Part shown: positions 28,646-37,885 of the stretch, piece by piece
Layout of the letters: the number at the start of each line of letters is the position of its first letter
How positions within the stretch are numbered: the stretch's first letter is position 1
Assembly: GCA_015689745.1 (NCBI GenBank)
Contig: WVSO01000004.1
Location: 36,251-100,250 of the forward strand
DNA from: Rhodobacterales bacterium HKCCSP123
GTDB taxonomy: Bacteria > Pseudomonadota > Alphaproteobacteria > Rhodobacterales > Rhodobacteraceae
DNA: 64,000 nucleotides
Direction of reading: 5' to 3'
The notes under the pieces: generated by a model
What the model saw: only the letters and a program-made list of their open reading frames with translations
The model's database searches: none
What the model was told of the DNA's origin: nothing
Program-made: the position numbers and the translations under genes

Positions 28646-30957
28646 TTCCGGCCCTCCTCGATCTCGTCATCGGTGTTGCCGTAGCGCGTGCCCCTGAGCA
28701 GCGCGTAGGCCGAGAGCGCCGCGATCACGACGACGGCGATCTCGCCGAAGGTGTCGATCGCGCGGAAGTCGACGAGGATGACGTTGACGATGTTGCGCCC
28801 GTAGGCCTCGGGCCAGCTGGCCGTCTCGAAATACTCGGTGATCGCGAGGTCGATCTCGCCCTGCAGGACGGCGACCATCACCAGCGTGACGAGCACGCCC
28901 ACGACGCCCGCCAGCGCGGCATGAACGGGCCGCCGCTTGCGGTCCTTGGCAAGGCCAAGATGCGGCAGCTTCAGCATGGCGACGGCCACCAGCACCACGA
29001 CCAGCGTTTCGACCAGAAGCTGCGTGATGGCGACATCGGGCGCCGAGAACATGATGAAGATCAGCGCGACACCGATGCCCACCACGCCCAGAGCGGCGAT
29101 GGCGGTCATCCGGCTCGAGGTGATGGCGGTCAGGATCGCGCCCGCGGTGATGAAGACGAGGACCGCCCAGTGCTTGAAGACCAGACCATCGAACTCCGCC
29201 GCCCAGTCGACGCGGAAATTCAGCACGTCCTTGAGGTACATCGTGGCGCCCACGCCGATGGCGAGCGTCGCGAAGATCGTGAAGATGTAGCGCTGCAACA
29301 CACCCGACTGAAGGATGCGCGTCTGCCAGCCCGCCACGGCCTTCAGCCCGTCGAGCACGCGGTCCCAGCCCGGATCGAACTTGATCGGGTTCGCCTCCAT
29401 CACCCGGCCGAGCCAGGCGCGCATGGGCCGGTGGACCGTGTAGAGAAACGCGCCGGTGGCGAAGGTGGCAAGCGACAGCAGGAAGGCCGCGTTCGCCTCG
29501 CGGAAGAGGTAGAGATCGACGGTGTAGTCGTAATCGCCATAGACCGCCCAGGTGCCCGGCGCGACCAGCCACGCCTCGACCGTGTCGGGAAACAGGCCGA
29601 AGCCCAGCGAGAAGACGCCAAGGATGATCGGCCCGATCCACATCGCCCAGGGCCCCTCATGCGGGGTCTGCGGCGTGTCGGCATCGGCCAGCTTGCCGGT
29701 GAAGGGGCGCAGCACCGCGATACCGGCGGCGACGAACATCAGCACCGAGGCCGCGAAGATCGTGCCGGTGATCCACCATGTCGCCTGCTCGTGGCCGAGG
29801 CCGGCCTTGTAGAGGAACTCCTTGCCGATGAAGCCCACGAAGGGCGGGATACCCGCCATCGAGATCGCGGCCAGCGCCCCGCCGAGGAAGGTCAGCGGCA
29901 TCTTGCGGCCAAGGCCGCGCAGACGGTCCGCCTCGCGCGTGCCGGTCTCGTGGTCGACGATCCCGATCATCAGGAAGAGCGCCGCCTTGTAGAGCGAATG
30001 GACGACGAGAAAGGCCATCATCCCCTTGATCGCATCGGGCGAGCCCGTGCCGATGAAGAGCGTCAGCGCACCCAACGCCATCAGGGTCGTGTAGGCCAGA
30101 ACCTGCTTGATGTCGGTCTGCCGCACCGCAAGGATCGAGGCGAAGACGGTGGTGAAGCCGCCCGCGATGACCAGCGTCCAGAACCACAACTCGCTGTCGC
30201 CAAGCGCCGGGTTGACCCGCGCCATCAGGTAGACGCCCGCTTTCACCATCGTGGCCGAATGCAGGTAGGCCGACACGGGCGTGGGCGCGGCCATCGCGTT
30301 CGGCAGCCAGAAGTGGAAGGGAAACTGCGCCGACTTGGTGAAGGCCCCCGCAAGGAACAGGATCACGATGGGCACGTAAAGCGGGTGTGCGCGGATCGCC
30401 TCGCCTTGCGTCAGGATCACCGACAACTCGAAGCTTCCCGCAACATTGCCCAGAAGGATCATCCCCGCCAGCAGCGCAAGGCCGCCTGTGCCCGTGACCA
30501 GCAAGGCCTGCAACGCCGAGCGGCGCGATTTCGCCTCGTCCGAGGAAAAGCCGATCAGCAGGTAGGACGAGATCGTCGTGATCTCCCAGAAGACGAAAAG
30601 CGCGATCAGGTTGTCCGACAGGACAAGCCCCAGCATGCCCACCATGAACATCATCAGGAACAGAACGAAGCGCGGGTATTCGGGGTGGTTGCCGAGGTAT
30701 TTCGTCGAATAGAGCGTCACCAGCGCGCCGATCCCCGAGATCAGCAGCGCAAAGGTCAGCGACAGCCCGTCGATCAGCACCGACAGGCGGATGTCCATCG
30801 ACGGCACCCAGTCCAGCGCCAGAAGCACCGGGTTCCCGTCCGAGACGGGCCCGACATATTGCAGCATCCAGGCAAAGATCGCGGCGGGCACCGCCACCGA
30901 GATCCAGCCCGCCGGGCCGCCATAGACCCGGGGCACCTCTGCGCCTGATTTCGCCAC
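28642..30957 (-). CDS. mrpA: Na+/H+ antiporter subunit MrpA, short at the N-terminus
   Basis: 771 residues from a GTG at 30957. It contains the NuoL-like core ([58 protein letters not shown]) and the C-terminal MbhD/MbhE-like extension of long MrpA proteins. The first helix seen in Bacillus MrpA and Sinorhizobium PhaA is absent: the protein begins with a polar stretch of about 14 residues and goes directly into what aligns with helix 2 ([16 protein letters not shown]). An in-frame TAA eight codons upstream rules out a longer start. It follows a universal-stress gene by 45 bases. Confidence 0.92.
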   Translation of the reverse strand: MAKSGAEVPRVYGGPAGWISVAVPAAIFAWMLQYVGPVSDGNPVLLALDWVPSMDIRLSVLIDGLSLTFALLISGIGALVTLYSTKYLGNHPEYPRFVLFLMMFMVGMLGLVLSDNLIALFVFWEITTISSYLLIGFSSDEAKSRRSALQALLVTGTGGLALLAGMILLGNVAGSFELSVILTQGEAIRAHPLYVPIVILFLAGAFTKSAQFPFHFWLPNAMAAPTPVSAYLHSATMVKAGVYLMARVNPALGDSELWFWTLVIAGGFTTVFASILAVRQTDIKQVLAYTTLMALGALTLFIGTGSPDAIKGMMAFLVVHSLYKAALFLMIGIVDHETGTREADRLRGLGRKMPLTFLGGALAAISMAGIPPFVGFIGKEFLYKAGLGHEQATWWITGTIFAASVLMFVAAGIAVLRPFTGKLADADTPQTPHEGPWAMWIGPIILGVFSLGFGLFPDTVEAWLVAPGTWAVYGDYDYTVDLYLFREANAAFLLSLATFATGAFLYTVHRPMRAWLGRVMEANPIKFDPGWDRVLDGLKAVAGWQTRILQSGVLQRYIFTIFATLAIGVGATMYLKDVLNFRVDWAAEFDGLVFKHWAVLVFITAGAILTAITSSRMTAIAALGVVGIGVALIFIMFSAPDVAITQLLVETLVVVLVAVAMLKLPHLGLAKDRKRRPVHAALAGVVGVLVTLVMVAVLQGEIDLAITEYFETASWPEAYGRNIVNVILVDFRAIDTFGEIAVVVIAALSAYALLRGTRYGNTDDEIEEGRK

Positions 30958-31002
30958 CCTTCTGTCCCTCTCCTGTTACGCCGCCACCCTTGCGGCGGTT
31001 CG

Positions 31003-31419
31003 TTAGGTCGCCGACGCTCCGGCCCCGTGCAGGGTGACCGGCGTCGCGAAGCCCAGGGGCTTCACCACCAGCACCGGGCAGGGGCAGTCGCGAATGAGCG
31101 CCTCGGCTGCGGGACCCGGCCCCGCAACGACAAGGTCATGCCCCTCGCGCAGGACCATGCGGATCACCTCGACCGCCGCGTCGCCATGCAGCACCGCTTC
31201 GCTGGCCTGGATCCCCTCGCCACGCGCCGCTTCGGCCGCCGCGGCAAGCTGCGCACGCCGGGCGGCGACATCGGCCCCGGAGGCGTCCTCGCCCTCGATC
31301 ACGTCCACGACCGTCAGCGCCGCGAAACTGGCGCGCGCAAGCCGCACGGCTTCGGCTGCCACCGCGTCCTGCGACGGCCCCGCGCCCTGCACCGCCAGGA
31401 TGGATCCGAACTCCGCCAT
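31003..31419 (-). CDS. universal stress protein family
   Basis: 138 residues from the ATG at 31419 (GAGGGG upstream). The fold pattern is LAVQGAGPSQDAVAAEAVRLA, VVDVIEG, VLHGDAAVEVIRMVLREGHDLVVAGPG and CPCPVLVVKPL, a single Usp domain. The ATP-loop glycines are partly altered (AGPGPAAEALI), so nucleotide binding is uncertain. It is the first gene of the mrp operon and divergent from an OxyR-like gene. Confidence 0.82.
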   Translation of the reverse strand: MAEFGSILAVQGAGPSQDAVAAEAVRLARASFAALTVVDVIEGEDASGADVAARRAQLAAAAEAARGEGIQASEAVLHGDAAVEVIRMVLREGHDLVVAGPGPAAEALIRDCPCPVLVVKPLGFATPVTLHGAGASAT

Positions 31420-31493
31420 TCCCCTCACCCGAGTTGATGGGCCAGATAGGCGGCTGTCCGACATAGGTCCAATCGAAACGAAACTGGATTTTG

Positions 31494-31508
31494 ATAGAAG
31501 TTATCTAT
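31494..31508. promoter_or_regulatory. ATAG-N7-CTAT element, OxyR-type operator
   Basis: ATAGAAGTTATCTAT matches the classical OxyR half-operator ATAG-N7-CTAT at all eight outer bases. It ends 13 bases before the OxyR-like start and lies in the 101-base gap facing the usp-mrp operon. A second, weaker ATAG-containing element (ATAGGTCCAAT) begins at 31463. Confidence 0.65.
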
Positions 31509-31520
31509 AAGCTGCGCGAC

Positions 31521-32441
31521 ATGCCCACGCTTCAGCAACTCCGCTACCTCGCGCTCCTCGATGAAACGCTGCACTTCCGCCGCGCGGCCGAGCGGGCACA
31601 TGTCACCCAGCCCACGCTCTCGGCGCAGCTCTCGGCGCTCGAGGACAAGCTGGGCCTGACATTGGTGGAACGGTCCCGCTCGCGCGTGGTGATGACGCCC
31701 GAGGGGCATGACATCGCCACCCGCGCCCGCCACATCCTGCGCGAGGTGGATGAAATCCTCGAGCTTGCCCATCGCGGGCGGCAACCCCTGGGCGGCACGC
31801 TCCGCGTCGGCGTGGTGGCCTCGCTCGGGTCCTACTTCCTGCCTCTTGTCATCCCCGACCTGCACGCCTCGCACCCTGACCTCAGGCTCTATGTCCGCGA
31901 GGGGGCGGCGACCGACCTGATGGTGCGACTCGATGATGGCACGCTGGACCTCCTGTTCCTGCCGCTGCCCGTCCGAGGCCAGGAACTCGACACCGCGCGG
32001 CTGTTTCGAGAGCCGCTTCTTGCGGTGGCGGCGAACGATCACCCGCTGGCCATGCTGGATGCCGTCCCGCGTGAGCGGCTGAAAGGAGAGACCATCCTGT
32101 CGTTGGAGCCGGGCCACAAGCTGCACGAACAGGTGCGCCAGATCTGCGAGGACACGGGTGCCGAGATCAGCCTCGACTACGGCGCCACATCGCTCGACAC
32201 GATCCGGCAGATGGTCGGCATGGGCCTTGGCCTGTCGCTGCTGCCGGCGCTCTACGTCCGATCGGAGGTGCAGCCCAACCGCCTCGTCACCGCGCGCCCG
32301 CTGACCGGTCCGCAACCGTTCCGCACCGTCGGCATGGTCTGGCGCAAGCGGGCGGCGCGGGCGGCGGAACACATGGAACTGGCGCAGATCCTGCGCGTCA
32401 TCCTGCGTCGCACCGCCTCCGAGGTCACGGTGATAGACTGA
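31521..32441 (+). CDS. OxyR-like LysR regulator lacking the peroxidatic cysteine
   Basis: 306 residues from the ATG at 31521. The winged HTH (FRRAAERAHVTQPTLSAQL) and the effector domain are close to Escherichia coli OxyR along the whole length, including the region ATSLDTIRQMVGMGLGLSLLPAL. In the redox loop OxyR has Cys199 and Cys208; here the first position is Lys200 (EPGHKLHEQ) while the second is kept as Cys209 (RQICED). It therefore cannot form the OxyR disulfide. It is divergent from usp-mrp, the usual LysR arrangement with a target operon. Confidence 0.88.
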   Translation: MPTLQQLRYLALLDETLHFRRAAERAHVTQPTLSAQLSALEDKLGLTLVERSRSRVVMTPEGHDIATRARHILREVDEILELAHRGRQPLGGTLRVGVVASLGSYFLPLVIPDLHASHPDLRLYVREGAATDLMVRLDDGTLDLLFLPLPVRGQELDTARLFREPLLAVAANDHPLAMLDAVPRERLKGETILSLEPGHKLHEQVRQICEDTGAEISLDYGATSLDTIRQMVGMGLGLSLLPALYVRSEVQPNRLVTARPLTGPQPFRTVGMVWRKRAARAAEHMELAQILRVILRRTASEVTVID

Positions 32442-32456
32442 ACGCGGACCCAAGAC

Positions 32457-32505
32457 CCGGATGCATTCCCAAGGCTGACGGCAGGGGCCGAGGGAATGCA
32501 TCCGG
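32457..32505. repeat. 14-bp perfect inverted repeat after the OxyR-like gene
   Basis: CCGGATGCATTCCC (32457-32470) and GGGAATGCATCCGG (32492-32505) are exact inverted repeats separated by 21 bases, beginning 15 bases after the stop codon. There is no T tract, so an intrinsic terminator is not clear; an RNA stem or processing site is possible. The rest of 32506-32699 holds no gene I can support and serves as the leader of the next gene. Confidence 0.6.
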
Positions 32506-32699
32506 AATGGAGGGGCCACAAGGTCCGTGAACGCTGGAAGGGACAACCACCAGCACTGCGATCCCTCCGACAGCGGTCCGTGCGTGCCCACGTCCCGCCA
32601 TCCCAATCGCTTGGATGATCCAGAGTTAGCGCAGGAACGGCATAGGGAAAATACAGTCAGGTATTGAATTTCGATTGGAAAAAACTAATGTGGGGGGGT

Positions 32700-33638
32700 A
32701 TGAGCAGCGCCGTTCCACCGATCACGCTCCGGCAGATGCGATACCTGATCGCGCTGGAGGAAACACAGCATTTCCGTGAGGCGGCCGAAAGCTGCGGAAT
32801 TTCTCAGCCGTCCCTTTCGGTGCAGATCAAGACGCTGGAAGAGACCCTTGGACTGACGCTCGTCGAACGTGGGCGGGGCCCGGTCCGGCTGACGCTCGCG
32901 GGGCGCGAGGTGACGCGGCGCGCGCGGGAGATCCTCGACGCGACACAGGGCATTCTCGACCTGTCGGTGACACTGACGTCGGGGCTTGGCGGCACCATCC
33001 GGCTGGGCACCTCGGCGACGCTCGGGCCCTACCTCATGCCCCATGTCGTGTCGGACCTGCGCGACTCTCACCCGGACCTGCGGCTCTACATCCGCGAGGC
33101 GACACCGCGCGATCTTCTGCGAGAACTCCATGACGGGGTACATGACCTGATCCTGACCCAACTCCCCGTGTCGGGCGCGACCCTGTCGACGGCGCGCCTG
33201 TTCCGCGAGCCCCTGTCGGTCGCTCTGCCGGTCGACCACCCGATGACCGAACGCACCATGCTGAACAACGAGGATCTGACCGGCGAAACGGTCCTCTCCC
33301 TCTCGCCGGCCTACGCCCTCTACGAGCACATCTCGGCGCTCTGCGTCGAGACCGGGGCCAACCTGTCCCGCGACTACGAGGGCACCTCGCTCGATGCGCT
33401 GCGGCAGATGGTTGCGATGGGGATGGGCCTGACCTTCCTGCCCGCGCTCTACGTCGAGAGCGAGATCGCCGGGCGGGCGCGCGACGTCGTCATCCGGCCC
33501 TTCCGGGGGCGCCGCTTCGCGCGGTCGGTGGGGCTTGTCTGGCGCACCGCATCCGGTGCCGGCCCCGCCTACGAGCGGTTGGCCGCCGCCATCCGGACGA
33601 CGGCCGGGCGGTTTCCGCAGCTGGTGATCGAGGGGTGA
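32700..33638 (+). CDS. second OxyR-like LysR regulator lacking the peroxidatic cysteine
   Basis: 312 residues from the ATG at 32700, preceded by a run of seven G; an ATG at 32664 is an alternative. It is a paralogue of the preceding regulator: HTH FREAAESCGISQPSLSVQI and the same effector layout (GTSLDALRQMVAMGMGLTFLPAL). At the OxyR redox pair it has Ala206 (PAYALYEH) instead of cysteine and keeps Cys215 (SALCVE). The order of the two genes suggests duplication. Target genes are unknown; the two genes downstream are candidates. Confidence 0.87.
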   Translation: MSSAVPPITLRQMRYLIALEETQHFREAAESCGISQPSLSVQIKTLEETLGLTLVERGRGPVRLTLAGREVTRRAREILDATQGILDLSVTLTSGLGGTIRLGTSATLGPYLMPHVVSDLRDSHPDLRLYIREATPRDLLRELHDGVHDLILTQLPVSGATLSTARLFREPLSVALPVDHPMTERTMLNNEDLTGETVLSLSPAYALYEHISALCVETGANLSRDYEGTSLDALRQMVAMGMGLTFLPALYVESEIAGRARDVVIRPFRGRRFARSVGLVWRTASGAGPAYERLAAAIRTTAGRFPQLVIEG

Positions 33639-33683
33639 GCCTGCGGCATTGACGCCCGGCTTGGCCATGACAAGACTGCGGCC

Positions 33684-34394
33684 ATGACCCAGCTTCTCAG
33701 TCTTCCCGATGTCCACGCCCTTGCTTGCGATTGCCTGACCCGCGCAGGCGTGCCCGACCCCGTCGCGCGGGATGTCGCCGCCGAGATTGCGGCCGCCGAG
33801 GCTGCGGGAGAGCGGCACAACGGGATGGAAGCGCTTCTGCGAGACATCCGCCTGCTGCGCTACGGTCGCATCGAGGCAGGCGCGCATCCGATCGAAACCC
33901 GACCATACCCCGGCCTGATCCGGATCGACGCCGCACATGGCTTTGCCGCTCCGGCCGTGTCGGGTGCGGCGCTGGGCCTTGCGGAGCTTGCAGGATCACT
34001 GGGCATCGCGATGGCCCGTGTTCATCGCGCAAGCGCGCCGGGCGCGATGATCCGCGCGCTCAAGGTGCTTTCGGGCCACGGACTGATCGCCATCGCCTTC
34101 GGCGACACGGGGCCGGGACGCCTGGCGCATCCCGATCTCGCCGCGCCGATGCGTCTCGAACGCCCCCTGCCCGAGGTCGTGCCCCTGCTCATGACTGCGT
34201 CCTCGTCGCTGCAGCCTGCCGACAGCCCGATCGGCGGGCCCGTGAACCACACGGCCTGTCTGATCGCCCTGACGCGGGATGCGGCCGACGGCGATCTTCT
34301 CGATGCGACGTTAGGCGGCCGGGTCTCCCCGCTGCCGCCCTCGCACGAGATCGCCTTTTCGGTCGAACTGCTCGAACAGATCGTGACTGCCTGA
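33684..34394 (+). CDS. short Ldh2 (malate/L-lactate dehydrogenase)-like protein
   Basis: 236 residues, against about 330-350 for the Ldh2/YlbC/AllD family. The N-terminal half follows the family (VARDVAAEIAAAEAAGERHNGMEALLRDIRLLRYGRI, LIRIDAAHGFAAPAV), with His-Asn-Gly where the family has a His-Gly site. The central NAD-binding part appears compressed and the SHH-like segment is replaced by VHRASAPGAM. It may be a diverged or reduced enzyme rather than an active dehydrogenase. Its stop overlaps the start of the next LysR gene. Confidence 0.6.
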   Translation: MTQLLSLPDVHALACDCLTRAGVPDPVARDVAAEIAAAEAAGERHNGMEALLRDIRLLRYGRIEAGAHPIETRPYPGLIRIDAAHGFAAPAVSGAALGLAELAGSLGIAMARVHRASAPGAMIRALKVLSGHGLIAIAFGDTGPGRLAHPDLAAPMRLERPLPEVVPLLMTASSSLQPADSPIGGPVNHTACLIALTRDAADGDLLDATLGGRVSPLPPSHEIAFSVELLEQIVTA

Positions 34395-35398
34395 TGCCGG
34401 AATCACTCCTCAAGGGGCTGACGCTGAGAGGGTTGGAGGTCTTCGAAACCCTCGCCCGCACCGGTTCCGTGGCCGTCACGGCCGACCGCCTGGGCATGAG
34501 CGCGCCTGCCGTTTCGCAGCAGCTTCGCAACCTCAGCCATGCGCTTGGGGTGGAACTTGTCGATCATTCCCGGCGCCCGATGGTCCTGACGCCGGCCGGC
34601 CGCCTTTTCCTCGGCCGCGCCGAAGCGGCGCTGCAGGCGCTGAGGGCCGGCCAACGCGGCCTGACCATGCTGGACCTGGCGGATCTGTCGGCCCTGTCGA
34701 TGGGCGTGATCGAGGATTTCGAGAACGAGGTGACCCCGCAGCTTGCCATCGACCTTGCCGATGCGATGACCCATTGCGCCTTTCACCTCGTCACCGGGGC
34801 CAGCCACTCGCTGCATGCACGGATCGCGGCGCGCGACCTCGATATCGTGATCTGCGCCGCCGGCAGCCCGGATCCGCCCGGCACCCTTGTCCACCCGTTG
34901 ATCGAGGATCCCTACATCCTCGCCGTTCCCGCCGGAACGACCGTCACGGGCGGGCTGGACGCCCTGTCGGGGCTCACCTTCGTGCGGCGCGACCCCGACC
35001 AGGTCATGGGTCAGCAGATCGAACGCTATCTCGCGGGTGCAGGCCTCAGCCCGCCACAACGCTTCGAAATGGACTCGAACCAGTCGATCAGCGCGCTGGT
35101 CGCAGGCGGCAGCGGCTGGACCATCACGACCCCCCTCAGCCTGTTGCGCGCCGGGCGGTTCGCCGATCGGATCGACGTGCATCCTCTGCCAGGTGCGCCG
35201 ATCTCGCGCCGGATCGTGCTCTATGCCACCGACGACTGGACGGGCCCGATCCCGGCGCAAATCGCCGCGCGCGCGCGCGACCTGATCGACGAGCATTTCG
35301 TGGAACCGGGACGCGACCGGATGCCCTGGCTCGGCGACAGCTTCCGCGTGCGGCGCGATGACGTGGACCTTGCCGGAGACGATTCCCCCCCGCCATAG
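34394..35398 (+). CDS. LysR family transcriptional regulator
   Basis: 334 residues. The HTH is clear (GSVAVTADRLGMSAPAVSQQ, then VDHSRRPMVLTPAGRLFL) and the effector domain contains LDIVICAAGSPDPPGTL and VAGGSGWTITTPLSLL. It overlaps the Ldh2-like gene by one base (TGATG) and so is made with it. It is not OxyR-like. The C-terminal 35 residues extend beyond the usual LysR end. The ligand is unknown. Confidence 0.88.
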   Translation: MPESLLKGLTLRGLEVFETLARTGSVAVTADRLGMSAPAVSQQLRNLSHALGVELVDHSRRPMVLTPAGRLFLGRAEAALQALRAGQRGLTMLDLADLSALSMGVIEDFENEVTPQLAIDLADAMTHCAFHLVTGASHSLHARIAARDLDIVICAAGSPDPPGTLVHPLIEDPYILAVPAGTTVTGGLDALSGLTFVRRDPDQVMGQQIERYLAGAGLSPPQRFEMDSNQSISALVAGGSGWTITTPLSLLRAGRFADRIDVHPLPGAPISRRIVLYATDDWTGPIPAQIAARARDLIDEHFVEPGRDRMPWLGDSFRVRRDDVDLAGDDSPPP

Positions 35399-35930
35399 GA
35401 TCGCATCACCGGACTTCAAGTCCGTCTTCGCGGAATTCACATGCCGCACCGCGGAAATGCGTCGCCCGGCACCGCAGAGCCGCCTCGTCCGCCCAAGGGC
35501 CAAGCCCTTAAAAACATCAGCTTTGAGTTGCAAATTGTAAATTTATTTGCAATTTCTGCAGGGCGAAGAGAAAAGCGTTTACATAAAACTTAAGCAACCT
35601 CAGTCCGATGTTCGTGATTCACGCCGGACCTGTCATCTTCTCGCCACATCCGTTGGTGGAGTGCGTATTGCTCGTCGATGGATATGCGGCCTGTCGGCTG
35701 GCGCGGATCGGAACGGATTGGACACAGGGCCGATCCGACCTTCGCCCCGAACACCGGGCCCGCAGGTTAGGGGAGGCTGACCACATTCCGATTGCCCCGC
35801 GAGGGGTGTGCTTGCCGAGGGGCCGAGTGCCCCGGAGCCGCTGACCATATCCGTGCGCCGGCCCGTGACCGGGCCCGAACGGATCGCCTTCATGCGCCCC
35901 ATGGCGCGCAACACTCTAGGGAGAGACACC
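35399..35930. promoter_or_regulatory. 532-base upstream region of acs
   Basis: No gene is supported here. The stretch 35510-35600 is sharply AT-rich compared with its surroundings and holds the TTGCAAA repeats listed separately, then TTTACATAAAACTTAA, a plausible promoter core. The remainder to 35920 is GC-rich leader. The region directly before 35931 gives GGGAGAG seven bases upstream of the TTG start of acs. Confidence 0.5.
35528..35552. promoter_or_regulatory. TTGCAAA / TTTGCAA inverted pair, ScfR/PccR-like site
   Basis: TTGCAAA at 35528-35534 and TTTGCAA at 35546-35552 flank TTGTAAA at 35535-35541. In Rhodobacter sphaeroides the short-chain acyl-CoA regulator PccR binds TTTGCAAA repeats, and RamB-type relatives control acetate genes. 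Location upstream of acs fits; spacing differs from the PccR site. Confidence 0.5.
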
Positions 35931-37874
35931 TTGGCCACAGATACCCAATCCGGCCCCGCCCTGCTCAGCAACGCCCATGTCGACGCGGCCCGCTATGATG
36001 CGATGTACGCCGCCTCGATCAACGACCCCGAGGCGTTCTGGGGCGAACACGGAAAGCGCATCGACTGGATCAAGCCCTACACGAAGGTGAAGGACACGTC
36101 CTTTGCCCATGACGATGTGCATGTGCGCTGGTACGAGGACGGCACGCTGAACGTGGCCGCCAACTGCATCGACCGGCACCTGGCGACCCGCGGCGACCAG
36201 ACCGCGATCATCTTCGAGCCGGACGAGCCGACCGACGAAGCCCAGCACATCACCTACACCGACCTGGCCGAGAACGTCGGCCGTTTCGCCAACGTGCTCA
36301 AGGGGCTTGGCGTCGAGAAGGGCGACCGGGTCATCATCTACCTCCCGATGATCCCCGAGGCGGCCTACGCGATGCTGGCCTGCGCGCGGATCGGCGCCAT
36401 CCACTCGATCGTCTTCGCCGGCTTCTCGCCGGACGCGCTGTCCGCGCGGATCAACGGCTGCGATGCGAAGCTTGTCATCACCTCCGACGGGGCACCGCGC
36501 GGCGGCCGGGTGACCGAGCTGAAAGACAACGTCAACAAGGCGCTCCTGCATTGCCGGGACGACGTTCAGTGCCTGGTCGTCAAGCGCACCGGCCAGCAGG
36601 TCGCATGGGTGTCCGGCCGGGATCACTGGTACGACGACCTTGCGGCGGACGCATCGACCGACTGCCCGGCCGAAGAGATGAGCGCCGAGGATCCGCTGTT
36701 CATCCTCTACACCTCCGGCTCCACGGGCCAGCCCAAGGGCGTGGTCCACACCACCGGCGGCTACCTCGTCTATGCCTCGATGACCCACGAGATCACCTTC
36801 GACTACAAGGACGGGGACATCTTCTGGTGTACCGCCGACGTGGGCTGGGTCACGGGCCACAGCTACATCGTCTACGGTCCCCTGGCGAACGGCGCGACGA
36901 CGCTGATGTTCGAAGGCGTACCGACCTACCCCGACGCGGGCCGGTTCTGGGCCGTCTGCGAGAAGCACAAGGTCAACCAGTTCTACACCGCCCCCACCGC
37001 CATCCGCGCGCTGATGGGCAAGGGCACCGATTTCGTGAACAAATACGACCTGTCCAGCCTGAAGCTGCTGGGCTCGGTCGGCGAGCCGATCAACCCCGAG
37101 GCCTGGAACTGGTACAACGAGAACGTCGGCAAGGGGAAATGCCCCATCGTCGACACCTGGTGGCAGACCGAAACCGGCGGCCACATGATGACCCCGCTTC
37201 CCGGCGCGCATGAGCTTAAGCCGGGTGCCGCGCAAAAGCCGTTCTTCGGTGTGAAGCCGCTGGTGCTCGATCCCACGACGGGTCAAGTGATCGAGGGCAA
37301 CGGCGTCGAGGGCGTCCTGGTCATCGCCGACAGCTGGCCGGGCCAGATGCGCACCGTCTGGGGCGATCACGACCGCTTCGTGAAGACCTACTTCTCGGAC
37401 TACAAGGGTTACTACTTCTCGGGCGACGGCTGCCGCCGCGACACGGATGGCGACTACTGGATCACCGGCCGCGTCGATGACGTGATCAACGTCTCGGGTC
37501 ACCGGATGGGCACCGCCGAGGTCGAAAGCGCGCTGGTCGCGCACGAGACTGTCTCCGAGGCCGCGGTCGTGGGCTACCCGCACCCGGTGAAGGGCCAGGG
37601 CATCTACTGCTACGTCACGCTGATGGCCGACGAGACGCCGTCCGACGAACTGAAGAAGACCCTCAGCGACTGGGTCCGCAACGAGATCGGCCCGATCGCC
37701 AAGCCCGATGTCATCCAGTGGGCCCCCGGCCTGCCCAAGACCCGTTCGGGCAAGATCATGCGCCGCATCCTGCGCAAGATCGCCGAGAACGACTTCGGCA
37801 GCCTTGGCGACACCTCGACGCTGGCGGACCCCTCCGTGGTCGATGAACTGATCGCGAACCGGGCGAACAAGTGA
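35931..37874 (+). CDS. acs: acetate-CoA ligase (acetyl-CoA synthetase)
   Basis: 647 residues from a TTG at 35931 with GGGAGAG at ideal spacing; ATGs further upstream lack one. The AMP-binding signature is [14 protein letters not shown], followed by [20 protein letters not shown], and the acetylation-site lysine region [12 protein letters not shown] near residue 610. It converts acetate, ATP and CoA to acetyl-CoA. Lysine acetylation control is known for the family. It heads a block with adk and the symporter genes, and TTGCAAA-type repeats lie in its leader. Confidence 0.97.
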   Translation: MATDTQSGPALLSNAHVDAARYDAMYAASINDPEAFWGEHGKRIDWIKPYTKVKDTSFAHDDVHVRWYEDGTLNVAANCIDRHLATRGDQTAIIFEPDEPTDEAQHITYTDLAENVGRFANVLKGLGVEKGDRVIIYLPMIPEAAYAMLACARIGAIHSIVFAGFSPDALSARINGCDAKLVITSDGAPRGGRVTELKDNVNKALLHCRDDVQCLVVKRTGQQVAWVSGRDHWYDDLAADASTDCPAEEMSAEDPLFILYTSGSTGQPKGVVHTTGGYLVYASMTHEITFDYKDGDIFWCTADVGWVTGHSYIVYGPLANGATTLMFEGVPTYPDAGRFWAVCEKHKVNQFYTAPTAIRALMGKGTDFVNKYDLSSLKLLGSVGEPINPEAWNWYNENVGKGKCPIVDTWWQTETGGHMMTPLPGAHELKPGAAQKPFFGVKPLVLDPTTGQVIEGNGVEGVLVIADSWPGQMRTVWGDHDRFVKTYFSDYKGYYFSGDGCRRDTDGDYWITGRVDDVINVSGHRMGTAEVESALVAHETVSEAAVVGYPHPVKGQGIYCYVTLMADETPSDELKKTLSDWVRNEIGPIAKPDVIQWAPGLPKTRSGKIMRRILRKIAENDFGSLGDTSTLADPSVVDELIANRANK

Positions 37875-37885
37875 GCGGACCGAAG

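Noticed and set aside
28921..30948. 675-codon plus-strand open frame opposite mrpA
   Set aside because: The peptide is an extreme His/Arg/Asp mixture typical of antisense of membrane protein genes; mrpA is certain.
30981..30998. CCGCC...GGCGG stem between the stress gene and mrpA as a terminator
   Set aside because: Only five pairs and no T run; the genes are more likely co-transcribed.
35916..37583. 555-codon minus-strand frame opposite acs
   Set aside because: Val/Asp/His-rich antisense of a highly conserved enzyme gene.
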